From: Macrostomum hystrix
Taxonomy: Eukaryota; Platyhelminthes; Macrostomidae
Assembly: GCA_950097015.1 (NCBI GenBank)
Contig: CATNEN010000009.1
Span: 746,501 to 810,500, forward strand
Direction of reading: 5' to 3'
DNA: 64,000 nt
A model generated the notes under the pieces. That model was not told the origin of the DNA. It did no database searches and saw only the letters and a list, made by a program, of their open reading frames with translations. This document shows positions 52,211 to 63,460 of the stretch, piece by piece (within the stretch, counting starts at the first letter, position 1; each line of letters starts with the position of its first letter). Made by a program: the position numbers and the translations under genes.

Positions 52211-53454
52211 AGAGTTGGAAGAGGTCATACAGGATAAAATAAATAGGTAGATAGAAGTCCAGCTGGGAGGTGTGGGAAGGCAGGGAGGCAGAGAGGTGGG
52301 CATTGTGGGATCGAGCGTAGTGGAGTTTGATCCCATGAGTCCATGGCTTAGTCCCTAGCTAGGCAAGGTCGCTGCCCTAAGGCGCAATGGTAATGAGATG
52401 CATTGCTAGGGGTGGGGCAGAACACGAATCCCATTTCCCATCGCCCGTCCTCTGCCCAGTCCAGCCTTCAGCTCTCTTCTTCTATTCTTTTAACGAAGCG
52501 ACAACATTTTTTGAGTCGGTGACCGCGGCCAGCCCCCCCGGCCTAATCTTCCACTCCGGTTAAGGCGGGCGCAGGCCGGTCCGCAGTGCCAGAGCCGAGA
52601 AACTCAAATTTGAGGCCGCTCTCCAAGGCCCGCTTCTTTCTTTCAATTTTTTGTCAGAAATTTTTCACGTAGTTGCCACCCCAGACCCGAAAAAATGCCG
52701 AAAGTGCCGGAGTTCTAGAGCCGGGGCCGGAGCATCCGCTGTGAGCTGCGCCTAATTGGCAGCCCACCCCACCGCCGCTTTCTGAGAAACTGCCGCAGCC
52801 TCCGCCACCCCCGCCATCTCCACCAGTTGCCGCGCGGGCTGTGATGAATTTTGTAATAGAAAAAAGCGGAGCAGGATTTCCCCAGGAGGAGGCCGCGACA
52901 GGGCAAACACGGCTGTCCCGTTTGGGCTTCGCAATCGCGTGAGGCGCCTCCCGGTCTCGCCCGAAGGCACCGGCGATTGAAACAGCCGGCGGCGGCGGCG
53001 GCAGGCGGAGGAGGAGGAGGAGGAGGAGGACCTCTTGAAGGAAGGGCTTTGTTTGACGGCGAGGGGAGAGCGAGAAACAATGTCGCTGCTCATTGAAAAC
53101 CCGCCGGCTGAGAACTGTCGCTCGGTTTCAACCGACTGTGCTCACAGAGGTAGCAGAGGTTATCGCACTGGGGCAGGCAGTCAGAGGCTACTTTGAAATT
53201 TACGAGATTTGCCTTTGAGTGAACCAGAACTTGGCCGCTGAGCTGAGCAGCAAATGCTCAGCCGCTGAAAGCGAGCTCTGTGATTCATGCAAATGAAGAC
53301 TGAAGCAATTATGGCTTGGCTGAGTCTGTCGTGCGGCTGATAGCCAGGTCAGGAGACTGCAGCAGTCGCGATCAATTGTGAGCTCTATTTTTCTCCTTCA
53401 ATTTTGCATAATTGCCCTGCCTGCCGCATTTGGAACAGCAATCAATGAAAGCTA
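52211..53454. other. Unassigned GC-rich region with (GGA)n
   Basis: 52480-53100 is GC- and CpG-rich. It includes GGC and GGA triplet runs (about 52988-53030) that give polyproline in a 121-codon minus-strand frame without any domain. It could be a promoter or CpG-rich exon of an unseen gene, but I cannot support either. Confidence 0.45.
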
Positions 53455-53610
53455 CAGAGAGAGCTGGCACTCCAGCCAATCAGAGAGGGAGTGAGGTGGA
53501 GAGATCTGCTACTCAACCCAATCAGAGAGCGAGTGAGGTGGAGAGATATTTGACTGCTGCCAATCAGAGAACAAGTGAGGTGGAGAGAGCTGGCACTCCA
53601 GCCAATCATA
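53455..53610. repeat. 40-bp repeat, about 4 diverged copies
   Basis: Copies share GAGTGAGGTGGAGAG and CCAATCAGAGA separated by variable sequence. Confidence 0.85.
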
Positions 53611-54984
53611 GAGTCGGTGAGATAAGAGAAAGCCGGGACGGGACGAAGGGTGTAGAGAGGAAGCTAGGAGTCTAGAACTCTATCGACCAATCGGAAAGTC
53701 GATCAGCGAGTCATGCAGAAAATATGCTGGGTAGCGGGTTTTTTATCACTTAAAGATTGGGGTTAGAAATTGGGAAAGAAATTAAGAAAGAAATAAAGAA
53801 ATATTCACAGAAGCCCAGACAGCACTTCAGAAGCAGCGGGCTTTTCCATTAGCTTTGGGGCTAGTTCAAATGAATGCAGAGAAGTCAGCCTTGAATGCAT
53901 GTTTCTGGCCCAATTAATTTCCGTCCGAAATGACCCACCGGTTGCCACCTGGACCGGCAAGAGGCTTGAGTGATATGGCCCAGCGACCAGCCAAGTAATT
54001 TGAGAACACTTCAGATTGAGAAAGTTTTGAGCAGGCTTTCCGGACAAGATTAATGAGATTTGCTGCCGTTGGTCTTATGGCTTCATTCAAAGCACCACTC
54101 TATACCTATTCTTGAAGCTGTTCCTCCGAAAAAGAAGTTGGAAGGAAATTGACAAGATTGTCCCTTTGAAAGCAGATTTCAGTGGGGCTTTTCTAGCCAT
54201 GGCAATCTGTCATTTTTTTATTTGCCAAACCATTTTTTCTGCGGCTCTCCTCGCCAGTCTATTTTTAGCTTCCACATCTCTGGCTGAGACAAAGCCCGAC
54301 CCCAGTCAGGCTCGGCGGTCTGTGATTGGCTAGAGCTAGGCCTGACATCGATGCGTTTTCTGAACCTCTCGATTTCAATCCAGTTTCGTGTGTGATTTGA
54401 GAGAGTCAAACAATGAATATGCTTTTTAACACAACGAGCTATTCTAAGAAAAGAATGCTTTAATGAAAAACTGCTTCAGAAAATTGAATTTCTGTAGATG
54501 CTTCTTCCGAAAGCCGCAGTGAATTTTCCAAGGGATCGCATACGACTCAATAACTGCCAGCCGGTTTTTGAGAGATTTGAAAGAAAAGCCAGCACAATGT
54601 CAGCCACAGCCCAACTGCCATGCGGCTCATTGCTGGCTGCAGCAGTCTCAGTGAATGCAATTCACGCTTGGTTAATTCCGAATACAAAACTCAATGGAAA
54701 ATTGGCGAGCATTGACTGGCAGCTGCGGGACTCGACTAAAGAGCTTTCCCTGGCTGATCCCATTGTGCTGAGGGCCAATCAGTACCTCATCTCCACCGGG
54801 TGCAAAATTAGCTGCAATTAATGAGCAGTTGAGGCCATGCGGGTCCTGCGTCAGAGCATTCACTAGGAGGTCGCATGTGCTCCATCATTGATTGAAACAG
54901 GCTGCAGTGCTGGATGGGCAACCAGCATCCCTTCCTCATCCCCTATAGCGATTCAAATGAGAGATTGCTTCATGACGCGAACTG
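53611..54984. other. Unassigned spacer
   Basis: About 1.4 kb of ordinary sequence. Frames of 60-107 codons exist, but none resembles a known family and no splice-consistent exon stands out. Confidence 0.5.
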
Positions 54985-55565
54985 TCTAACAGGTGATGCT
55001 GCTGTCTAACAGGTGATGCTGCTGTCTAACAGGTGATGCTGCTGTCTAACAGGTGATGCTGCTGTCTAACAGGTGTTGATGCCGTCTAAAAGGGGATGCT
55101 GCTGTCTAACAGGTGTTGATGCTGTCTAACAGGTGCTGATGCTGTCTAAAAGGGGATGCTGCTGTCTAACAGGTGTTGATGCTGTCTAAAAGGTGATGCT
55201 GCTGTCTAACAGGTGTTGATGCTGTCTAAAAGGGGATGCTGCTGTCTAACAGGTGTTGATGCTGTCTAAAAGGGGATGCTGCTGTCTAACAGGTGATGCT
55301 GCTGTCTAACAGGTGTTGATGCTGTCTAACAGGTGTTGATGCCGTCTAAAAGGGGATGCTGCTGTCTAACAGGTGATGCTGCTGTCTAACAGGTGTTGAT
55401 GCTGTCTAACAGGTGCTGATGCTGTCTAAAAGGGGATGCTGCTGTCTAACAGGTGTTGATGCTGTCTAACAGGTGATGCTGCTGTCTAACAGGTGTTGAT
55501 GCTGTCTAACAGGTGCTGATGCTGTCTAACAGGGGATGCTGCTGTCTAACAGGTGATGCTGCTGT
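54985..55565. repeat. 20-bp minisatellite, about 29 copies
   Basis: The unit AGGTGATGCTGCTGTCTAAC alternates with AGGTGTTGATGCTGTCTAAC and AAAGGGGATGCTGCTG forms, often as dimers or trimers (40-60 bp higher-order pattern). Confidence 0.95.
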
Positions 55566-55959
55566 GTGAATCAGAGTAATCTCAAGACCGCCTCTTACGC
55601 GCAGCAGCAGCAGGTGCAATTTCAGGTCGGGGAGTTCCACTTCTGTTTTGTAAACAAGCTTCATCAACTCAAAAAGTTCCGTCGTCACGTTCTGCAAAGT
55701 CCCGAACCGGCATGGGACATTGTCACGGGGGCCGCGTGCCCGACTGTTTTGTGGCTGAAAAACATTTCTGGCTGCTTGGGCGGCTTTTTGGAAAAAAGTA
55801 AATGCAACAATTGCTAGGCGTGCTAATCAATGATTAACGAGAAGCAGCAGCAGCAGCAGCTGAAGCCAGGCCGAGAATGAACTTGCGGTCGGAAATTTCA
55901 AGCAACTCGCAACGTCAGCGCTGCGCCTAAAGAGAAAAAGAAGATTTTTGAGCTTCGAG
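55566..55959. other. Unassigned spacer
   Basis: An 83-codon plus-strand frame begins here at the end of the array; no family resemblance. CAG runs at about 55600 and 55843. Confidence 0.5.
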
Positions 55960-56905
55960 AGAGCGGGGAGAGGACTGCAGGGCCGAGGACTGAGGGGAGA
56001 GGACTGCGGGGAGAGAACTGAGGGGAGAGGACTGAGGGGATAGAACTGAGGGGAGAGAACTGAGGGGAGAGGACTGCGGGGAGAGGACTGCGGGGAGAGA
56101 ACTGAAGGAAGAGGACTGCGGGAAGAGAACTGAGGGGAGAGGACTGAGGGGAGAGGACTGAGGGAAGAGGACTGCGGGGAGAGGACTGAGGGGAGAGAAC
56201 TGAGGGGAGAGGACTGAGGGGAGAGAACTGAGGGGAGAGGACTGCGGGGAGAGAACTGAGGGGAGAGAACTGAGGGGAGAGAACTGAGGGGAGAGGACTG
56301 AGGGGAGGTCACTGAGGGAAGAGGACTAAGTGGAGGTCACTGAGGGGAGGTCACTGAGTGGAGGTCACTGAGGGAAGAGGACTGAGAGGAGTGGACTGAT
56401 GGGAGAGGACTGAGGGGAGGTCACTGAGGGAAGAGGACTGAGTGGAGGTCACTGAGGGGAGAGGACTGAGAGGAGTGGACTGATGGGAGAGGACTGAGGG
56501 GAGGTCACTGAGGGAAGAGGACTGAGTGGAGGTCACTGAGGGGAGGTCACTGAGTGGAGGTCACTGAGTGGAGGTCACTGAGGGGAGAGGACTGAGTGGA
56601 GGTCACTGAGGGGAGAGGACTGAGAGGAGTGGACTGATGGGAGAGGACTGAGGGGAGGTCACTGAGGGAAGAGGACTGAGGGGAGGTCACTGAGGGAAGA
56701 GGACTGAGAGGAGTGGACTGATGGGAGGTCACTGAGTGGAGGTCACTGAGGGGAGGTCACTGAGTGGAGGTCACTGAGTGGAGGTCACTGAGGGGAGGTC
56801 ACTGAGTGGAGGTCACTGAGTGGAGGTCACTGAGGGGAGAGGACTGAGAGGAGGTCACTGAGGGGAGAGGACTGAAAGGAGTGGACTGATGGGAGAGGAC
56901 TGAGG
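55960..56905. repeat. 14-bp purine-rich minisatellite, about 67 copies
   Basis: GGGGAGAGGACTGA alternates with GGGGAGAGAACTGA and, in the right half, with a GTCACTGAGTGGAG form. Higher-order blocks with GTGGACTGATGGGA recur. Confidence 0.95.
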
Positions 56906-57839
56906 GTAGATGAGAGTGCTGTGCGCATAAAGTCCCAGAAAGCAGGTGGTGCTAGGTCTACAGAAAATGCGATGCGGGAGTGCAGCAGCAGAATCTGCGC
57001 AGATCGCAGAATCGCAGCTGAAAGCATCTCATCCAAGCAAATTCAATGTCACTGTTGCGATAAGCTAAACTAAAAGCAAGTCGTGTACCACCTGGGCTCG
57101 CACTGACGGCTCCGCTTTTGCGAGCAAATTTTTAAGTAAAGAATTGACAAAAGGGCTTCAATACTGTGCAAGCCTATGTTGGTCTTGAAGCAATACTTGC
57201 TTGACTAAATCACGACACTTGTTTATTTTATTTAGCAAGTTATTTGAATTGCCACAAAATGCCCAGCTTAGCTGCCTTGGCAACAGTGGTGGGTGTGTGG
57301 GGCGCATTGCTAGCGGGAAAGACAGAAGATAACAGCAGAATGAAGAAGAGAAGGAAAAGCATTTCTAGTACTCAAAGCAGCCGGCCGCATCATGTCCAAG
57401 ACAGTTCCGCCAAGGAAATCAGCAAATAGAACCTTGCAGCGAGAGTTCTGGTTCTATATCCAGAGTTCCTTGGCTCGGTCAGAGCATTCGGAGCCGATTA
57501 ATTAAGCAGAGGGCGCCAGGGCTTCGCTAGGGGCCTTGAATTCACTCAGCCGAATGCGAAATTTTATGCAGATGATGCAGACAGGCATGCAGTCACTTGG
57601 GCTAGAATTCAGCCAACAATTTCTTTACTACAGCGGGCCGAAGACGCTGTCAGAGACAGACAGAAAAAGAATTCAGACAGTTTACGCCAATACGGAGTCA
57701 GAGAAGGGTGTTAAATGTAGCATTAAAAACTAAGCGCATGTGCACATGATACTACTGATCTGCCAGTAGCAGTAGTGTGGTGAGGAATATACACGCTTTA
57801 CAGAATTTGCTCAGTGAAGAATATGAATTAATTGGACAA
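56906..57839. other. Unassigned spacer
   Basis: No gene recognised on either strand. No clear poly(A) signal for the minus-strand PIGK gene is visible between here and 58421. Confidence 0.45.
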
Positions 57840-58375
57840 GCAAGCAGTGGGTCAGGATGGGTCAGTCAACAGGGTCAGGGACAAGCACGCAGTGGGTCAG
57901 GATGGGTCAGTCAACAGGGTCAGGGACAAGCACGCAGTGGGTCAGGGTGGGCCATCAACAGGGTCAGGGACAAGCATGCAGTGGGTCAGGGTGGATCAGT
58001 CAACAGGGTCAGGGACAAGCATGCAGTGGGTCATGGTGGGTCAGTCAACAGGGTCAGGGTCAAGCATGCAGTGGGTCAGGGTGGGCCAGTCAACAGGGTC
58101 AGGGACAAGCATTCAGTGGGTCAGGGTGGGCCATCAACAGGGTCAGGGACAAGCATTCAGTGGGTCAGGGTGGGCCATCAACAGGGTCAGGGACAAGCAT
58201 GCAGTGGGTCAGGGTGGGTCAGTCAACAGGGTCAGGGACAAGCATGCAGTGGGTCATGGTGGGTCAGTCAACAGGGTCAGGGTCAAGCATGCAGTGGGTC
58301 AGGGTGGGCCAGTCAACAGGGTCAGGGACAAGCACGCAGTGGGTCAGGGTGGGTCAACGCTCTGTAAAGCGTCAA
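57840..58375. repeat. 45-bp minisatellite, about 12 copies
   Basis: The unit contains GGGTCAGGGACAAGCATGCA and GTGGGTCAGGGTGGGTCAGT; some copies lack four bases, so the frame shifts along the array. It lies about 50 bp past the PIGK stop codon, in its likely 3' UTR. The three overlapping plus-strand frames of about 200 codons are artefacts. Confidence 0.94.
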
Positions 58376-58421
58376 CAGGGTCAGGGACAATGGACGTCAG
58401 CAAGTTTGGCACATCAGCAGG

Positions 58422-58483
58422 TCAGAACGGGAACTGCGGCTTGTAGACCAGATGTTCAGGCAGAGCGGCATTAGCTGGAGCAG

Positions 58484-58524
<41 letters not shown>

Positions 58525-60729
58525 TCTGGAGCGGCGGTGAAGTTGGCAGATTCGTTCAGCAGTTCAACACTGCGCCGGGACCCGAAGAACTCCAGCACTG
58601 AGACCTTGGCGGGGTCTCTATTGTACAGCTCCAGCCTGGCGGTCACGTGAGACAGGCACTCTTGGTACGGGCACACTCGCAGGAAGTCCGCAAGGGTGTG
58701 GCCAGTGTTGGGCCCCACAGTTTTCAGGAACTGCAGCAGGTAGTAGGAATAGCGATCAGCCACATACACGCCTAGCTTGGGGTCCATGTGGTGCGACAGC
58801 GAGTCCTCGCCGACACGACTGCTGCCGAGAGCCAGGATGTTGGGCGAATAGATGGGCAGCGCCATGGAGAAGGCCTGGCAGCTGTCCACAATGAACAAAA
58901 TCTCCCGGTACCGCCGCTTCTGCCTCATCTGCTCGAATGCGTCAGCCAGCTCCTGCGGGATCGTGATAGGGGGAGCCGGTGCTGAGTTGGGGATGGAAGC
59001 TGGTGCTGAGTTGGGGATGGAAGCTGGTGCTGAGTTGGGGATGGAAGCTGGTGCTGAGTTGGGGATGGAAGCTGGTGCTGAGTTGGGGATGGAAGCTGGT
59101 GCTGAGTTGGGGATGGAAGCTGGTGCTGAGTTGGGGATGGAAGCTGGTGCTGAGGTGGGGATGGAAGCTAGTGCTGGGGTGGGGATGGAAGCTGGTGCTG
59201 AGGTGGGGATGGAAGCCTTTTTTGGGATGTGGGGATGGAAGCCGGTGCTGGAGTGGGGATGGAAGCCGGTTCTGGGGTGGGGATGGAAGCCGGTGCTGGG
59301 GTGCGGATGGAAGCCGGTGCTGGGGTGGGGATGGAAGCCGGTGCTGGGGTGCGGATGGAAGCTGTTGCTGGGGTGGGGATGGAAGCTGGTGCTGGGGTGG
59401 GGATGAAAGCCGGTGCTGGGGTGGGGATGGAAGCTGGTGCTGGGGTGGGGATGGAAGCCGGTGCTGGGGTGGGGATGGAAGCTGGTGCTGGGGTGGGGAT
59501 GGAAGGTACAGAAACTTGCTCTAAAGCTGTCACCAACCTGAGCTGAGACCTCCTCATTGTCCTGGAATTTGACGAAGCCGTCCCCGCCATGCCCGGTGAT
59601 GTAGATGAGGATGTTGGAGCGGTCGTCAGTGAGCAGCCGTTTGCTGGGCGCGGTGCCCGGGATGTGCCGGCCAGTCAGCACGCGGATGAAGCTCTCCACA
59701 GTTACCTCGTAGCCGCCATAGTCCACCTCCACAGTGTCACCGTACAGGTTGGTCGTCTCAGCGGCGTTGTCAAAAATAGTGGCTGGCCGTGGGTTGCGAG
59801 CATTGCAGGCCATCTCATCAGCAATCATAAGGATGATGTGGCTGTGGTGATTAAGGAGGTGAAGCTGCTTTTATCACCAGGATGATGTGGCAGTGATTGA
59901 AGAATTGAGGATGACAACTCAATTCAACTCAACAACTCAGCCAAGATTATGTGGCTGTGCTGATTGAAGAGTAAAATATTTGTCACAGGTTTATAGTATA
60001 ATGCCATTAGTAGTTGAGTCATTGGAAGATAGCTAGCTAGTATTGAAACAAATAAACAACAACAGACCTGTCTGGCATGCCCAGTCGCTTAATGCTGTGA
60101 TAAATAGACAACACATTGCCCACATGTCGATAGTTGAACCAGAATCTTGAAGTGTCCACAAGAACAGCCCATGTGTTAGAGGATGAGAAGGCCTGCCAAA
60201 GATAGTTAAAATGTTTCAGCTCAAGTTTTCATTTCACTATTGCACAGCTATAATTTGCAAGCTTTAGCAGCAAAAAACTAAGTAGATAAAAGAAAGAGGC
60301 TTACAATATAAAGCTTCAATATTTTATTAGCTATATATTTTATATGTTAAATTTTATTATAGCAATTGGCTAGCTGGCTAGCTTTTTTAACTTACAGAAA
60401 TCACCACTTGACATTATCAATCTCAAATTTACTTAACAGTGCTTATTGACTTGGAAAGTGTTTGCAGATTTAGCAAATTGGCATAATAAACTATCTAATA
60501 GCTACTTCAAAATTTTAAACTAGTAAAGACCTTAAAGAAAGTAAGAAACTGCTATTATTATTTCAACAATAAGCTAAATAATCATTGAAATTTGTTAGTA
60601 AGATTCATGTTTGCCACTGAAAAAAGTATGTGATGAGTTACTTACACACTTGACAACTGAAACACACGACAATGTCACAAAAAATATGGCAAGCAGGTAA
60701 GCATGTGGAATATTTCTGTTGCATTTCAT
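58422..60729 (-). CDS. PIGK: GPI-anchor transamidase catalytic subunit (PIG-K/GPI8)
   Basis: Four exons: 60646-60729, 60068-60192, 59538-59841, 58422-58952; GT-AG introns and phases (0,2,0) agree; 347 residues. This C13 cysteine peptidase of the ER transamidase complex cleaves the GPI-attachment signal and joins the protein to GPI. Seen: a 28-residue N-terminal exon with a signal-peptide hydrophobic core; NTWAVLVDTSRFWFNYRHV; GDTVEVDYGGYEVTVE; SNILIYITGHGGDGF with catalytic His154; IVDSCQ with catalytic Cys196; and SRVGEDSLSHHMD. The His-Cys spacing of 42 equals that of human PIGK. Oddities: intron 3 (585 bp) is a stop-free multiple of three; an alanine run lies near residues 305-317; there is no C-terminal TM helix, unlike human and yeast but as in trypanosome GPI8. 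No AATAAA found. Confidence 0.95.
58480..58520 (-). repeat. (GCA/GCT)n tract coding polyalanine in PIGK
   Basis: A CAG-type triplet run on the plus strand codes about 13 Ala in the C-terminal extension of PIGK, beyond the peptidase fold. It is likely a recent expansion in an unconstrained tail. Confidence 0.85.
58972..59508. repeat. 24-bp minisatellite filling PIGK intron 3
   Basis: About 22 copies of a 24-bp unit (GAAGCTGGTGCTGGGGTGGG plus GATG; left half GAGTTGGGGATG). The array begins about 20 bp from the acceptor and ends about 30 bp from the donor of the minus-strand intron. It is open in the PIGK frame (HPHPSTSF-type repeat, then SIPNSAPA). Confidence 0.95.
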
Positions 60730-61264
60730 TGTAGAAAAAAAGCCAATTAAGTCGTAAAGATAGTGAAGGGAGTGAATACAACAAATGAATATCGAATTAA
60801 AGCAAAGTATAGTAGTCAAAAGCAAGGGTGCAGTTGTTTAAAAAATTATTAAATATGCAACTAACAAAAACTGAATTTTGTTAGGTACTACAACAAAAAG
60901 ATAAACAAATTAGGCCAACTTACACAAAACTTGTGGATATTTCAGTATAAAAATCGAATTAAAGAACTAAAATATTGTTGTTAATTTTATGTTTCACTGA
61001 GAAAAAAACTTTTTTTAGAAAATTGTTTCTGAAATAGTTCTGAATTTGTTTGAGAAATTTGTTATCTGAGACCTAAATGCTCGAACATGCACAAGGGTTA
61101 AGTCGCAAGGTGCAAAGTAAACTCAGTTTAATTTAAGTGGACGATTTTCGCAGGACTGCGAAAATCAAACAATATAGAAAAGGTAGTAGCAAAATACGTA
61201 TGAAGACTTATAGCTTCAATAAATGTCGGATTGAGAAACTTGCAGGAAAACTTACACTACTAAA

Positions 61265-61282
61265 ACGGCCCTTTTTAGTTCA
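61265..61282 (+). other. Orphan histone 3'-end-like core
   Basis: AAAACGGCCCTTTTTAG is almost identical to the left half and loop of the H4 stem-loop (AAAACGGCCCTTTTCAG) but is followed by TTCACA, so the right stem is absent. No histone coding sequence precedes it. Confidence 0.45.
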
Positions 61283-61803
61283 CATCTCGACTTCTGAGAC
61301 TGACGTGTTCAGTATAGCACAATCTAGCTGCAATCTATTATTCTTCTCATCCTCACCAGCGGAAGCAGAATTCACTTAAAGTTGCATATATATTCCTGAT
61401 CAATCGAAGTCACACGTTAACTAGAGATTAATTTCATTTTCTTGCTTCGACATTGTACAAATCAAAACCGAAAATGAATATTTAATTAGATCGATGATGA
61501 AATGATTTAAAAATATAAAAGAATTAAAACATAGTAAAGTGCTGCACGCTGCCCACATGGCCTAAGGTACAGCATCCTATTGTGCAAGCTTGAGCCTCTG
61601 AGTATGAGGGCGTTTAAGAACGTACGTCATCAAGACTTGGAAGTTTAACATGTAAATAATTTGAAGATAGCTGAACAGAAAATAGTTTTCAAGTTCACAC
61701 ATTCTCACTTTAAATAACAAAACTTATTAGAAATTAAAAAAATTAAAAATGTATGAAAAATGAAACTATATTCAATTCAATAGAGACAGATAGGATTTTG
61801 GGG

Positions 61804-61832
61804 GTCCTAAAAAGGGCCGTTTTAACATTGAT
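61804..61832 (-). other. Orphan histone stem-loop-like sequence
   Basis: The minus strand reads TTAAAACGGCCCTTTTTAGGACCCCC. It can fold as a 6-bp stem with one mismatch and a TTTT loop, like a decayed histone 3' stem-loop. No histone frame lies on that strand upstream. Confidence 0.45.
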
Positions 61833-61903
61833 TCAATTTCAAAACAGGTTAACAGTAGAACTACCTACTTTTACTGCACCGAATGGAGCAACGCAATCAC
61901 TGA

Positions 61904-62340
61904 AACTCGAATGCACGGGCAAAATTTTTGTTGTGCATCTTCTGAAGCAAGAATCAAGTTCGCCAGCCCTTCAGACCTTTGAGATATTCATATTTTCTGG
62001 CCAAATGTCAGATTTTTTCCATTAGAGCTATTTTATTTCGTACTCCTTATGCACGAATTTGCACTGCGCGAGTGCTGCGCGAGTGCTGCGCGAGTGAAAG
62101 TAGAAAAACCGTTAAATAGATTCAATACCCAACTGGTGGCAGCTGCTAGCTGACGGTGCCGAAGGTTCACCGAAGTCGGAGCTCAATTTTGTGTATAAGG
62201 GGTGTGTGAAATACAGTAGCTCCTTTGAGACCTTTGGCCAGAACCCTTGAATATCTCGACGGTCTAAAGGGCTGGCGACTTGATTCTTGTAAACTTGTTT
62301 CAGAAGATGCGCAACATATAGTTGGCCCGTGTTCTTGAGT
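61904..62340. repeat. Diverged inverted repeat, arms about 110 bp
   Basis: 61904-62005 on the plus strand and 62225-62340 on the minus strand share CATCTTCTGAAxCAAG, AATCAAGT, CGCCAGCCCTT.AGACC, GAGATATTCA and TTCTGGCCAAA in the same order, with small indels. Read as protein, both give a TGxxxVxHLLKQ-like string, but frames break, so this is a decayed element or foldback and not a gene. Between the arms lies a triple repeat of GCGCGAGTGCT (62076-62097). Confidence 0.75.
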
Positions 62341-63013
62341 TTCGTGTGCTTGTGAGTTGTTTTTTTTCCGTTCGCGTACAGCAAAAAAATGTTAGAGGGG
62401 AATTATTTCACTGTTAATGTGAACATGTTAAATTACCGGGAGGGCTTTGCATAGTGTTATAATATAATTTTATATAATATTTAAAAAAATCACAACTATG
62501 AGGCAAATTTGCGCCTCAATAAAAAATCCGAGTTGAAAGTCACAAGAACACGACACGCCATAAAAAGAGCTAAAAATACAATCTGCCATCACTGCCGAAC
62601 GGTGTACTGCCCACGGACTACTCAAGTACTACTATCTACTAGTGGTCCTTGGTACTGCCATAATCGCTTGTTAGATTTTTTTACAAAGAAGCATATTATT
62701 TATTCATATTTAATCAGTTAATTAAATAGTAAAATTGCAGATTTTACTTGATACTAATGTAAGCAACATTTATTTGCTTATACAGCTAACTGTTCAATAA
62801 AATTTGTTCCTCAGTTTTCAATAATGGGTACTGTAAGTAAAGTAAAACGTACATTGTTTAAATCCATAGCTCATAAGGGTTGAAATAGACAGCTTTTCAG
62901 ATTTCTTTTTATAGAACGGCAGCTTTCAGAAGGATAGAGAAAAAACTCAACGATCGATAATTTCAACCCGTAGGGCGGGCGAGCACCCACCCCTTGCCAA
63001 AATGTACATTTTT
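62341..63013. other. AT-rich spacer upstream of histone H4
   Basis: No gene recognised. It contains long A and T runs and the distal promoter region of the H4 gene. Confidence 0.5.
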
Positions 63014-63023
63014 GCATAAAAAC
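63014..63023 (+). promoter_or_regulatory. TATA-like element of histone H4 gene
   Basis: GCATAAAAAC lies 82 bp upstream of the H4 ATG; a start about 30 bp downstream would give a 5' UTR of about 50 bp, typical for replication-dependent histone genes. Placement is inferred from position and composition only. Confidence 0.4.
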
Positions 63024-63039
63024 TATCACGAAAAGTTAG

Positions 63040-63408
<369 letters not shown>

Positions 63409-63460
63409 GCCATAGGCTTGCCCCAGCGCTCTAAAATGAGCATTGGTTGAACGCTAAAAC

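Larger units (their letters stand above)
60730..61903. other. AT-rich spacer, includes 11-bp hairpin
   Basis: Markedly AT-rich and free of minisatellites. An exact 11-bp inverted repeat with a 2-base loop (GATTTTCGCAG, GA, CTGCGAAAATC) lies at 61143-61166. The 80- to 90-codon plus-strand frames at 61137 and 61753 have no family resemblance. The region upstream of 60729 should hold the PIGK promoter. Confidence 0.5.

Noticed and set aside
52715-53080. Pro-rich 121-codon minus-strand frame in GC-rich DNA
   Set aside because: It depends on GGA/GGC triplet runs; overlapping frames are similar in length and no domain or splice signal supports it.
61753-62384. Two small protein genes sharing a TGxxxVxHLLKQ motif
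   Set aside because: The shared motif comes from an inverted DNA repeat; frames break outside it and the flanks do not look coding.
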